This document shows positions 21,892 to 33,851 of a DNA stretch of 64,000 nucleotides, piece by piece. A program made the translations under genes and the position numbers. The stretch is from the NCBI GenBank assembly GCA_029783825.1, contig JAREIK010000801.1:7725571-7789570 (forward strand), in the 5' to 3' direction. The stretch is from Sapria himalayana (taxonomy: Eukaryota > Streptophyta > Magnoliopsida > Malpighiales > Rafflesiaceae). Below the pieces are notes generated by a model. It did not search any database. It was not told where the DNA came from and saw only the letters and a list, made by a program, of their open reading frames with translations. Each line of letters opens with the position of its first letter. Within the stretch, counting starts at the first letter, position 1.

Positions 21892-24197
21892 ATTATATTA
21901 TGATCTTATAGTCAATTTTTCTAATCTTCATTTTCTAATTGTTCTCCAAATGTCATGGAAAAATTATATTGTATAGGTATTGTCATACTTAGTCTTTTCT
22001 TTTCTTCTACTTCTTTTACTATTTTTCTTGTTTGGAACAAAGAATATTTAGATCTTCTTCTAAGACTTTATCTCACTTATTATTATGTCAAGTTATAGTA
22101 ATAAAAATATATATTTTTTTACTTTAATGTGACTTGAAAATTAATATCACATCCTTCAACAAGATCTAAAGTTGATTGTCGATATGTATTCTCTATAAAA
22201 ACAAGTCCAAATAAAAAAATAAATTTTCTTAAAACAAAACTTATTACAAAATAGTTCACTCATATGTTAGGTGTGGATTATTATGATACTTTTTTTAGTG
22301 GCTAAGTTTTGTATGAATTATTATTTCACTGTAGCATCTTGTAAATAAATGATATATCAACTAAAAGTAAAAAAATTATTTCATAGTAACCATAAAAAAA
22401 TATGTATATGAAATAGTCACCTGAGTTTCAAGCATCATAGTTAAACATAGTTTTATAAATTATGAAATACATTGTATAGCTAAAAATAATCTTTGACTAC
22501 TTAATTTATGAGATTTCCATAGACAGATACCTTATAAAATACATGTATTTTATAAATTTTTCTTTCTACTTTTAAAGGAATTCTAAAAGTAAATGATTTT
22601 GTTTATTGTATAAGTGAATGGTTTTCTGATTAATTTTTTGTATGATATGTGATTCATATCAAACAAAAAATTAGTGTCTGGATCAATATGAATATCTATC
22701 AAAGCACAATCTAAAAGACAAACATATATATAAGTATTAATCAAATATATATGAGTATCATTATTGTAAAGAATATTTTGATTTATCTAGGGGCTAATTT
22801 CTTGCACGTATGACTTATAGAAAACCTCAAAAGAAAAAAATACATATGACCCAAAGTGACAAACCATGTCAATTAGAAGCCAAAATAAAACAAAGTTCAC
22901 ATATACAATCTATTAAATAATCTTTACTAAAACAAATTAATTTAGACAAAAGAAAAACTCAAATCTAAGAAATAAGATTTTAGTATTCAAATGAAAGATC
23001 AATACAAATATGACACGTAATTTATTTCTTCTTTTAGACAAAATTAATTATAAGATGATGAAAATGTTGATGGTGTAAGCAATTCAATGATAAAGAGCTA
23101 TTATTTTATCATTTTGTTATCATGATAAAGAAATCTAATTAAATTAATATGAATTTATCTAATCAACCTATAAATGTGTGCAATTCCCTAGTTACACTAC
23201 TAAGTAAGCCCAAACAAGCAAATCCCTGATATATTGGTGGAATTCGAACTCAATACCACACAAATAAATTACAATGCCTATAACCCATCCTTGCCAAGTA
23301 AACTAACTTGTGGTGGCAATCAAGTACATAGTACAATGTAAATATCACTAAATATAAATAAGTCATGATATAAAGTATAGATAATATAAAAAATTAATTA
23401 AAATAATATTATATATTATAAGAACTAGTACATAAAAAAAATGTTATGAAAATAAAGCAACTAGATATATCAATTCTAATTTAATCTTCTTGGAACAATG
23501 AAAAATTATTAATTTAAATTAATAATTGATTATTGTAAATATTATAATCAACTACATAATAAAAAACTAGTTTGCAAATGTGTTCTTGATGGTTTTAAAA
23601 GACCTCATTTTACTTATTTTCTTCTCAAACTAAACATACAAAATATCTAATCACTAATTTAATTAAATATATTAAAATTATTTTTGTACTAAATGAATGC
23701 ACATAATGTTTGAGAAGGATCTTAGAAGTGTATCTTTTTATTTATTTGTGATAAAAATACAAGCATAAAATCATTATATCATAAAATAAAAATAATACAA
23801 CCATCATAATAAATATCCTTAAAAAAAAGGCAAATGTATTTGGGGGTGGGGTAGCCCACATATTGAGTGTTCCCATCAAAAGAGAAAATTAAAAAAAAAT
23901 TGCAACATCATCTCTCCTCATATCAATGCATAAATTGAACATCAAACTTTAAAGTAAGAGAGGCATGTTGAGGACTTCTCATGATATTTGTGAATATATA
24001 TGCAAACTAATCAATTATGTGAATATAAGTTGTGACTAGAATCTCATCATATATTTTGTTTGAGAAAAATTAATTAACCTATATATACCTTATCCACTCA
24101 TAAAATAATAAATTAGAAATTATATATCTCAATATCTATCTATTACAATATAGAACATTATGAAAAATAATTAAAATATGATATTTTTGAGTATGTA
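21892..24197. other. AT-rich intron-like DNA, nothing recognised
   Basis: A long AT-rich stretch without named frames, splice-bounded exons or repeat edges. Near 23237 the phrase GGAATTCGAACTCAATACC resembles text found in dispersed plant repeats. It ends where hAT copy C begins. Confidence 0.4.
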
Positions 24198-27100
24198 TAG
24201 AGGTATCAACCGGGTCGAGCCAGGCCGGCCCGGGACGAGGCACGGGATTTTCCCATGCCCGGGCCCATGTCGTGCAGGGCCGAGGCCAACCAAGCCTCAT
24301 GTCGTGCCTGACCCAGCATGGTTCGGTGGCATGTGGCACAACTCATCGGCACAGGTTGAGGTAATACGCAGATCCACACCCACACCTGAAGTCCTGGGCT
24401 CCCAGCTTCTCGCACCCTCACGAGTCACGACTCACCCTCATCCCCCAGTGACTCGAGCCTAGCTTCCCGCACAAAAAGACTGTGGGTCGGGTCCAATCAG
24501 AACTGACCCGCGTTCCCGCCCCCGACCTGATTCCCCCCCCCCCCTCCCCAACGGACAAAAAAAAATTTAAAATATTGCTATTGGATATCACCTCCAATGG
24601 CTAGGGGGCAAAATCTGACGGCCCTCATGATTCTGCCCCCTAAAATATTAAAAAAAATTTAAAAAAACAAAAAAAATTATTTTTTTAAAAAAATTATTTT
24701 CTTTAATCTATAAATTCTTCTCTACCTTTCTATAACATTTATGTTTTTCATAAATATTTTTTCTCTCAAATCTCACATTTTCACTCTCTCAAAACTCTTG
24801 CTCCTCTCTCCAGGGACTCGAGATTTCGTCATTTAGCTCAGCTTTTCGGGAATCTCAACTCGGGTTTAAAATTTTGAGCTAGACTGTGGTGCACTGTGCA
24901 CGTGATCGACCTCACTGCTTTACTGGGTAATTTATTTTAAGTTTTTTATTATTATCTCTCTTTCTCTCAGTCTCTTTCTAGTCTCTCTCTCTCTCTAGTC
25001 CTAAGATAGTTAAATCTAAAATCAATCATCTAATCTCTACATAAGTGTATTGTTTAACAAAAATTTTAAAAATGACAAATACTAATAAAACATATTAAAT
25101 TTAGAAAATAAAAATATTACACAGAGATCTGAGGCCACTGAAACTTTGATTTCTCCAGTCGTCTCAACCCAAACATCTAAAAAATAAAAAACTAGGAAAA
25201 CTTTTGTAGTTTGCACTTATTTTAATATAATAAAACAAAAAAAAAGTTGGGGATAAGGAAGAATAAATATCACAGCACAAATATTGTATGAGAAATTTAA
25301 CTTGTAAGAGTTCATTTGAGACTGGGCACCTTAAGAGGCATGCCAAATTATACACCAAAAAATATGATACATTAGATCCTAGGCAAACCCAACTTAGTAC
25401 TGTATTTTTTGAGACTGGATCGAGTTCAGTCTCAAAGTTTACTACATTCATATATTCCTACGAGTTGGGTAGGGATGGCATGGCCAGATTTATCACATTG
25501 TTGGGTCTTCCGATCAGATTTTCAGAAGATCCAATGGTAGTACGCATAATGCAGACATATTTTCAACCTGCTTATCGTAGGATTCCTTGGTTCACATTAA
25601 GGAATGACATACTAAAATTGTATAAGTTAGAAAAAAAAATAATTAATGAATTTATGGCATAAGTGAAATGGTGTCCATGATATCCGATATCTAGACAAGT
25701 CAAGATGAATCATCTTATACATGTCTCACTAGCTACTATGTAGATTCTAACTGGACTATGAATAAAAAAATTTTAGGATTCTCTGAGATTTTCCATCCTC
25801 ATGATGGCCCGACCATTTTTGAGTATGATAAAAATTTTTAAGAAATATAAAATTCAAAATAAAATTTTTAGTATCACATTCGATAACGCATCTAATAATA
25901 AAGTAGCGATTAACATGTTTGTTAGGAATATTAGAGATGCACCATTAGGAGAGATCTTTCATGTCAGATGCATGTGTCACGTGATTAACCTAATTGTTCA
26001 AGCGGGTATGAAGGTGTTTTCCCACGCATTGGATAATATAAGTAATGCACTAAAATATATTCGCACTTCTCGCAGACAACAAGAGTTTGGTAGTTTCTAT
26101 TTGTCTATGAATCTTAAGAAAAAAAAATTCAAATCGATTGTGAGACACCGTTAGAATTACACGTACCTGATGTTGGAGTTATGTGTTGGATGCGAACACG
26201 TGATATCCAACTACGTCAATAGTAAGAGTGACGAACTTATTATTGACGACACTGACTGGGCTTCAGAAATTTCATTTATGAAATTCCTAAAGATTTTCTA
26301 TGACACGACGACCATGTGTTCGTTGGTTTATATTCTCATGACTTGCATTGTACTCAAGTGCATATGCAATATTAGTAGCATGTTTAGGAAGTATTGAGCT
26401 GACCCGACACTTAGTCACATGGTTGCAGTGATGAAAACCAAGTACTTAAAGTACTAGTTCACCGTTTCATCTATTTATTACCTCACTGCATGCATGGACC
26501 CTAGGTTAATGTGGAAGGGGTAGAAAATACTCTGACTTACATTTCCTCGTGCATGAACCTGAAAGACCCACCTGAAGAATTCATTCACGAGAAGTTGACT
26601 GACCGGTTCACATACTACGATACTAGGTATAGTGGTGGTGATAGTAGTAGTAGTGAGACTGTAATTACGAACATGGATACATTGTTCAGAGATGACAATT
26701 TTTTCATTCAATTAGCGAGAGAAAAACGTCGGGCTGGACCATCACATAGGAGCGAATTTTCTCAGTACTTAGATACCGATTACTGCTTAATCCTATCATA
26801 TTCTGATATTAAGAATCTTGATATATTACAGTGGTGAAAATCATATGAGTCCACATTTCCCGTGCTATTTAAGATGACATGGGATCTACTGACTCCTCCG
26901 GTGTCGAACATAGCATCAGAGTCTGCTTTTTCTGTTACAGTGAATATAATTTTGGATAGGATATCAAGATTACGTCTAGATGTTGTTGAGGCCTTTGCCT
27001 GTTTGAAGGATTAGGATGATTCGAGGTTTAACATTCATGATCGTGCTGCAGCTGGGACAGAGACTGCATCCGCATCCACTGCGAAAGCGAAAGAGTTGAT

Positions 27101-27804
27101 TGCTGATGATGATGATCCATATGATAGTGATCTTGATATTGTGGTTGATGATGCTCATGATATGCCGATTGAAGATTGATGATGATCCACTGCTTTAATA
27201 TTTCGATATTTTGTTTATTATTGATTATATGCTTTATTTTTACGTTACGTTGAAACTTAAAACTTGTATTTGTTTGGTTCGGTATCTATTGGCTGATTGG
27301 TCATTTTTCATTTGGTTTGTTTTTATTTTTTTGACTTAGTAATTTTTTTTAACAAGATTTTTTGTTTAATTTATTTTTTTGTTTAAAATTTTAATTTAAA
27401 TATTAAAACTATATAATTTAATTCTAATAAATTATAATCTAAATTTAGTTTAAATTATAAAAAAAATTTTAACTTTATTAATATTTTCAAGTTACAAATT
27501 TATAATAATTGTCAATTTACCAATTTAAATATTAAAATTTATAATTTATTTATATTATTAATAAAAAAATATAAACTTTGTAATTTATTAAATTTTTAAT
27601 AATTTTCATTTTATAAATTTAGTATATTATACATTATCTATATATAATATAATATATATTATATTTAAACTAAAATATAAAACTTTAAAAATTTTATAAA
27701 AAAAAAATTTAAACCAGTCCCGTACTAGTCTGGTTTGGCCCGACCAAGCCTAGCTTTGATAAACCGTGCCGGGCCGGGCCGGCCCGGCCCATTTGACACC
27801 TCTA
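24198..27804 (+). mobile_element. hAT DNA transposon copy C
   Basis: The ends are TAGAGGTATCA (24198-24208) and TGACACCTCTA (27794-27804). The flanking octamers AGTATGTA (24190-24197) and AGTATGTG (27805-27812) match at 7 of 8. GC-rich subterminal regions occupy 24210-24540 and 27715-27790. The 5' leader carries a 12-C run (24533-24544), the GGGTCGGGTC stem with two mismatches (24484-24509), and a palindromic CCATTGG-type segment near 24585-24605. Length is 3607 bp with no nested insertion, the least rearranged of the four full-length copies. A transposase pseudogene reads on the plus strand. Confidence 0.92.
25072..27179 (+). pseudogene. hAT transposase of copy C, with point and frame lesions
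   Basis: It runs from the ATG at 25072 to the TGA at 27177-27179. The zinc-finger block is recognisable (FETGHLKRHAKLYTKK; the last Cys is replaced by Tyr), followed by a long N-terminal helix region (25400-25662). The RNase H-like core runs from 25801 to 26154 (SITFDNASNN, RCMCHVINLIVQ). The dimerisation domain runs from 26735 to 26960 (SEFSQYLDTDYC, ASESAFSVT), with an Asp-rich tail to 27179. Stops lie at the fourth motif (RHR then TAG instead of TGG, 26152-26154), at 26455-26457 (TAG, shared with copies B and D), and at the WW motif of the dimerisation domain (second Trp TGA near 26836). Where copies A and D carry TGA, this copy keeps GGA (25417-25419). Not autonomous. Confidence 0.88.
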
Positions 27805-28109
27805 AGTATGTGTATAATCTAAAGAATCTCATAAGTAATTATGATATTCATACTATAATCTATCTTTATACTAGAATAAGAGATTATTATTTGTCTTTTA
27901 CTTTGCTAAGAATCAAGATTACTTCCAAGAAAAATAGGATAACATATAGTTGACCATCTCTCCATGCATGCTACTACCCAATTGGAGTCTAAATATCTAA
28001 TCAACTAAAAATATCTATGATCATCAAATAAAATGACAATTCATAAATAGTAAATTTATCATAGAAAATATAGAAAATAACAAACTATACTATGTGTATA
28101 AATTACATA

Positions 28110-29720
28110 TAATCTGATAATAATCAAATATTAGTCATTCTTATAATTTTTATATACATAGTTGAGTGAACCAAAGAATTAAAATTGAACATCAAATTAG
28201 TAATTGGCTCATCAATCATTTTTTGGAATACAACATTAAAGACCAAACTCAACAAGAATAGTAATGATACATCATCCCTATGATAGTACAATATCTCTAG
28301 AATCATATGTCATCTAAACCACAAAAAAAAATTTAAATCTCTCAAAATTCTTAGTCTAGACTCCAAAAATATAACTAAATATATTCTTTGAATTATGTGA
28401 TTCTTAACTCATCATCTTCCTTTATTTAAATATCAGCCTTAAACATTGATCAACAAAATAAATCTACAATCTGAACTTTCTAAAAAAATAATATGTAACA
28501 CACATGTATAGTCCAGACGAAATAAATACGGTAGAAATTTTGGTAAATCAAACTCTTATAAATTACTTTAAGCCCACAAATTAAATCTGTGTATTATGTC
28601 TAGACTCAAAACTATGTGATTAATCTATATACATTTTATCCTCATAATCACTATGAAAAAAAATATTCTTAAAATCTAACATATCATTCATTTTTGAGTA
28701 GTTATAAAAAAAACATTCTTCAAAAATTTGATTGAGCCCCTTCTTAATAAGTATTGCCCCCAAGGGATCTATCTTGTCATTAAACTAGATAATATAATAT
28801 CTCATAATGAGACTTAGTTATTCCAACATTATCACAAAAAACAATTAAAGAGATAAAATAAAGAAAAATGAATACAATAATATATATGAAATAAAGTGTT
28901 AGATATAATTTTTTTCTTTTAGAGAATTATCAAAATATTATGATTACAAATATCAATTACGTGATTATCTACCTTCTTGAAAGACTTTTTTTCAATATGA
29001 GTAGATTGCATTTGTTTCCTTCTCCTAGAATAAACTCTAAACTCTGAATAATCAAATTTCATGACTCCCAGCTCATTAGAAGTTGAGACTAAAATCAATT
29101 TGAAGCTACCAACTCATCTGGACTATGTTCAATATTTATTGGTACATATGATAACTTAAGAGAAGAATTATTATAATGTAAACCAACAAATTCTTAAATC
29201 ACCAATGAATAATACTCTTTTCTAGTTGGAAAACTAAGAGAAACTTGAGAAGAGTAAGAAAATGTAAAAAAATCAGATGTCTCTTTTTAATACTTACTCA
29301 ATCTAGACTAATTAAAAAATGAGTTCTGCTCAAAAAAATTAACATCAATATTGACTAGCACTCTATCAGTCTAAAAAATAATATATGTAACTTTTTTTAG
29401 TAAAACTCATTCTTTAACAAGTCTATATAGAATAAATTATATTTTTATTGATATTATGTTATCACATCATAGAAAGAGAATATAAATAAAAAAAAATACT
29501 CCCAAAAAATTTTAGAGATGGAATTTAGAATGATTATAACAGTTACTTATTAGTTACTTTGAATACATCATGTATTATTTCAAAAATGGATATTCATTTT
29601 ATTCTCCTATTATTCTTTATTATGATAGTTAATCAACAAAGTATAAAATATTAAATTTAATATTTCACGAGCAGACGAAATATAAAAAGACATTATTTTT
29701 TTCCAAACGAAAAAGATACA
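28110..29720 (-). pseudogene. Ty1/copia pol relic: integrase end and reverse transcriptase
   Basis: On the minus strand, reading leftwards, the text near 29400-29290 gives YIIF, then a VLVNIDVNFFE stretch, the equivalent of the YVS.DVTFFE motif after copia integrase. Further left, 28770-28580 gives KIDPLGAILIKKGLNQI and then MLDFKNIFFHSDYEDKMYID, followed by ESRHNTQI and FVGLK. This corresponds to the reverse-transcriptase block DIKNAFLHGDLEEEVYM...CKL...LYGLKQ. There are many stops and frameshifts. The segment near 29520-29545 shares the words GGAATTTAGAATGATTATAA with the copia relic near 12675, so the two may be related. Edges are approximate. Confidence 0.62.
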
Positions 29721-29742
29721 AGATAAGATTATTATTACAGCA

Positions 29743-31930
29743 TAGAGGTATCAAGTAGAGTAGGCAACTCATACATATCACAAGGCATGATCCAAAATAA
29801 TCATGCCAAACCCAGTATAACACGGTCAAAAACCATGTTTGGACTATGATCATGACAACAAGTGGCATGGTTAACATCATGTTAGGACGACATTATCATG
29901 CCTCATGTGGTGCAAGGCATGTAGGTACAGCACATGGCAAAGACACATGACTCATTTTTAGTATCATATTCAATAATACTCTAAATAACAATATCACCAT
30001 TAACATATTTGGTAGAACAATTAAAGAAGGACCCTTAGTTGATATTTTTCAAGTTAAGTAAATGTGTCACATAATTAATCTATAATGCAAGCGAGAATGA
30101 AAGTTTTTCTCTCACATTAAAAAAAAATAAAAAATTCACTGAAATACATTAGGACACCTAGCAGACAATATGAGTTACACACTATATTTATCAGCAAGCC
30201 TAAAAAAAATTTCAAATAAATATGAGATACTATTAAAATAATACATACCTAATATTATAGTCATATATTGGCTATTAACACAAGATATTCAATTATATTA
30301 ATAATAAAAATTATGAAATTATTAATGATTGAAACTATGATATATAAATATTTAAAAAAAATCCTGATGATTTTTTATAATATGATAAACATGTATTTAT
30401 TTGTGTACACTCTTACCACTCGTATTACAATTTGATACATAAGCAATATTAATAATATATTTAAAAGATATAGAGAATATCCTAATTTTAATATCATGAT
30501 AATTGAAATGAAAACCATAGGATTAAGATTGAATATAATCCTAAAGATAGATATTCACGTATATATTTAAAATATTGATCTTCCATTATATATCTTTATT
30601 GCTTAGCTATACATATGGATCATAGAATTAAAATAAAAAAAATAAAAAATATATTAAGATAGATATTCAAATACATGAACCAAACAAACGAACTTAAAGA
30701 TTTGATTCACAAAAAATTAACTAAATTTATTTATATTTTATAATGTTATGTATAATTGTTGTGATGATGCTTCAAGTACAAACATGAATGCCATATTTAA
30801 AGATAATACCTTTTATATTTAATTAGCAAGCAACAAATGATAGAGTAGTCCATTTAATTAAAAATAAGTTATCTCTATACTTAGATATCAATTACTACTT
30901 CATCTTACTACATGATGATACTTAGAATTTTAAAATATCATATTGATGAAAATCAAATGAATCTATGTATCTCATGTTATCTAAAATAACAGGTGATTTA
31001 TTGATCTCTCTAATATTTAACACAATATAAGAGTATATTTTTTCTATGATTATAAATTTTATTTTAAATAAAAAATTTAAATTATGACCAAATATCATAA
31101 AATTACTTTAATGCTTGAATGACTAAAAGAATTAAAAGATAAATAATCAAAATATAATGAAATAACTACTGATAGATGATAACTTACACGATGATATTAA
31201 GAATATTAAGACTAGCACAATCATCAAAATTAGATGTGAGGATCCAAACTAGACTACTGACACATATTGAATAGGAATTACCTTATTTTTCATATCTTAT
31301 ATTTTGTGTGTTTAATTTGATAATATATTATTTTTTAAAATTTTAAACTTTATCAATTTATATTTTATTATTATTTATCATACAATAGCTATGTCATGAT
31401 ATTCAAAAATAAAATACATATACATTTTTTTATTCAGTTATTGATTTATTGTCGTCTTATTTATAATTTACTATATTCATTTTAATTTATATTAAAGTAC
31501 AAAACAATACAATTAAATTTTAATATTTAAATCTTATTTAAAATTTTGATATTTAAATTTTACTTATAATTTTTATTATTTTTAAAATGATCTAAACTAC
31601 ACTACCATAGCATGAACCACTGGGCACTACTGACTGCCCACAACACATGGGACATGGCCCATGCCCCACAAGACATGGCCCACAAACCACAAGCACATTG
31701 CATCCCTCCTAGTGAACCTTGGGCTCTTTACCACTGCTCAATGGCTCTTGGACTTGGACTTGGCTGGCCATAACAAGCTGACAAATGGCGCCAGGCTAGC
31801 CACCAATGTCATAGCAGTGTCATGCCACTACCAGCCTAACCCAACATAATCCAATCCAACCAAGCATGGCTAACATGCCCAATTCATAAAGTCATGCCAG
31901 AGTGACATGAAATTTAGCCATGTCATGGAT
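29743..31930 (+). pseudogene. Ancient internally deleted hAT relic of the same family
   Basis: TAGAGGTATCA at 29743-29753 is identical to the left terminus of copy C. The next 200 bp are a subterminal region in which most CG dinucleotides are now CA or TG (GGCATGATCC, CATGCCAAACC). From about 29953 the text aligns with the transposase core (TTTTTAGTATCATATTCAATAA, then AACATATTTGGTAGAACAATTAAAG, then TGTGTCACATAATTAATCT). It continues through the dimerisation part to about 31150. The zinc-finger half is missing. A second decayed GC-richer block at 31600-31920 (CATGGCCCATGCC, GACATGGCCCAC) is the other subterminal region. The right terminus is not clear. This is the oldest type of copy here. 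Confidence 0.7.
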
Positions 31931-31939
31931 TATTATTGC

Positions 31940-32997
31940 CTCTGGATCCCTCCTTTTGAATTGATTCAACAATTGAAAACTTTTTTTTTATTGGTTTCAA
32001 AATGATCTTTAGACCTCCATGAAATCATGTGTTATTATGGCCTTTGTAGACAACATCCATATCGAACTGTAATGGTAATCCTAAAATCATATAGCATGCA
32101 CCCATCTCAACCACATCACACAACCTCATTAGTATAATTCTTCCCAATTGTAAAATTAATGAGGCAGATTTCAATTGCGTTCACTTCAACAGCTTGTCCA
32201 ATCCAGACAATCTTGCATGGTGAAGGGAAATTCACAGTTTATAGGATCAACTTGATAACCAATACATTTGACATGATATTTTCATTATCACCACTATTAA
32301 TAAAACATCACAAGTCATTTTGTTTACAATACATATGGTTTGATATATATTATATTGCTGAGATGGTTATTCCCGCCTTGAGGTCAACAAAGTCACTGAA
32401 GCATCAAAGAGTATGATAGTAGTTCCCTTTCATCACCAATGATTACCTCTTCCTCTTCATTAGTGCCTCTTCCTCCTCTGTCTCAATTCTATCATCGTCT
32501 TCTAGCTACATTAAGTTAATAGTTCTGCTTTTTGGACACTTGTTGGAATGGTGCCATGATTAAATGCATCTATAATACTTTTCAGATCTCAAATGAGAAT
32601 AAGATTACAAGGTGCAACTTGTGGTGGAATAGTAATGATTGGCTTTGTGGGACCTCCATTGCTACATGTCTCGCAAGTAGTGTTACATAAATGTGGCTGA
32701 GTTATTATGAAATTTCCTTTATTAACTACAATGTAATTAGAATCAAAGAAATTTCAATTTGTCTAATTGAGTTTCATTCTCAATAGCCAATGCAATGGCT
32801 TTGGCTAAGATGTAGACAGTTTGCATCAAACATGATCCTACATAACCCAAAGCAAGTCCATTAAAACTAGGCAAGTCCATCTTCATACAAAAGGTATGTT
32901 GGTCCTACCCTCCTTGGTAACCTTTCTGATTATCCTGGAGTATGAGTTCGGCCTATTCCTCATCCTTGCTCTCAAGTTATCCTCAAAAGTCTAGCTG
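31940..32997 (-). pseudogene. Ty3/gypsy gag and protease relic
   Basis: Reading leftwards on the minus strand, the text gives a decayed KMDLPSFNG block (about 32890), then a damaged CCHC zinc knuckle (YYRC...WHHSNKCPKSRT, about 32580-32520) and an Asp/Glu-rich linker (EDDDRIETEEEE, about 32500). It ends in a gypsy-type aspartic-protease end domain (INFTIGKNYTNEV then CDVVEMGACYMILGLP, about 32170-32060). The order and motifs are those of plant Ty3/gypsy polyproteins before reverse transcriptase. Several stops and frame changes are present, and the catalytic D-S/T-G region is not well kept. hAT copy D inserted at 33006 cuts it; the flank continues at 37008. Confidence 0.68.
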
Positions 32998-33280
32998 CGC
33001 ACATGCAGAGGTGTCAACCGGGCCGGGCCGGCCAGGCCCGGCACGAGGCACGGCACGGTTCGGCCGTGCCCGGGTTAGGCACGAGGCATGCCGTGCCGTG
33101 CCTGGCCCATGCTGTGCCGTGCCTGACCCGGCACGGTTTGGCCCGTGGCACGGCACACCGGCACGGGTTCTTCCCGTGCCGGTTTCACTCGCACGGTCGA
33201 GCTAGCCTGCTGCCTACATGGCACAGGCTGCCCCGCCAAAGACCCACGCGGCGCCCGGCCCCTCCAGCAAAAAAGACCGC

Positions 33281-33306
33281 GGGTCGGGTCTGATTGGACC
33301 CGACCC
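33281..33306. repeat. Perfect 10-bp stem-loop in hAT copy D leader
   Basis: GGGTCGGGTC at 33281-33290, loop TGATTG, then the exact reverse complement GACCCGACCC at 33297-33306. A second palindrome with a 9-bp stem (GCCGTTGGA/TCCAACGGC) lies near 33436-33460. Both lie between the terminus and the transposase start, where transposase-binding or promoter elements would be expected. No function is proven. Confidence 0.8.
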
Positions 33307-33851
33307 TCTATCCCAACCCACTTCCTTCCACGAGGCCCTTTGCCCCGAACCGACCCAGACACCTCTACCCTATCCTATTCACCCAAGTCCCCAATGAGAA
33401 AAAAATTAAAAAATACTAATAATAATTATTTTCAGCCGTTGGATTCGCCTCCAACGGCTAGGGGGCAGAATCCAACGATCCTCATGATTCTGTCCCCTAA
33501 ATAATTAATAAAAATTCAAAAAAATATAAAAAAAATATCTTTTTTTATAAAAAATTAATATCTTTAATCTATAAATTCTACCCCCCTCCCTTTAACATTT
33601 ATGTTTTTCAAAAACATAAATTCTCTCAAATCTTTCTCTTTCTCTCTCTCGGGCATCGGGATTTTGGCTTTCGGCTTGGATTTTCATGAAACTCGACTTA
33701 AATTTTAAACATTAGAGCTTGACTGCAGTGCACCGTGCACGTGACCGACCTCACTACTTTTACCGGATAATTTATTTTACGGTTTTTTTACTCTCTCTCT
33801 CTATAGTTTCTCTCTCTAGACCAAAATTAGGAAAAATAAAAATCATAAAAA

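Noticed and set aside
31661..31849. 62-codon plus-strand frame
   Set aside because: It lies in the decayed subterminal region of the hAT relic at 29743-31930; no domain.
33003..33504. Frames of 87-119 codons at the left end of hAT copy D
   Set aside because: Subterminal repeat DNA of the element. The real transposase start is at 33852 and is shared with the other copies.
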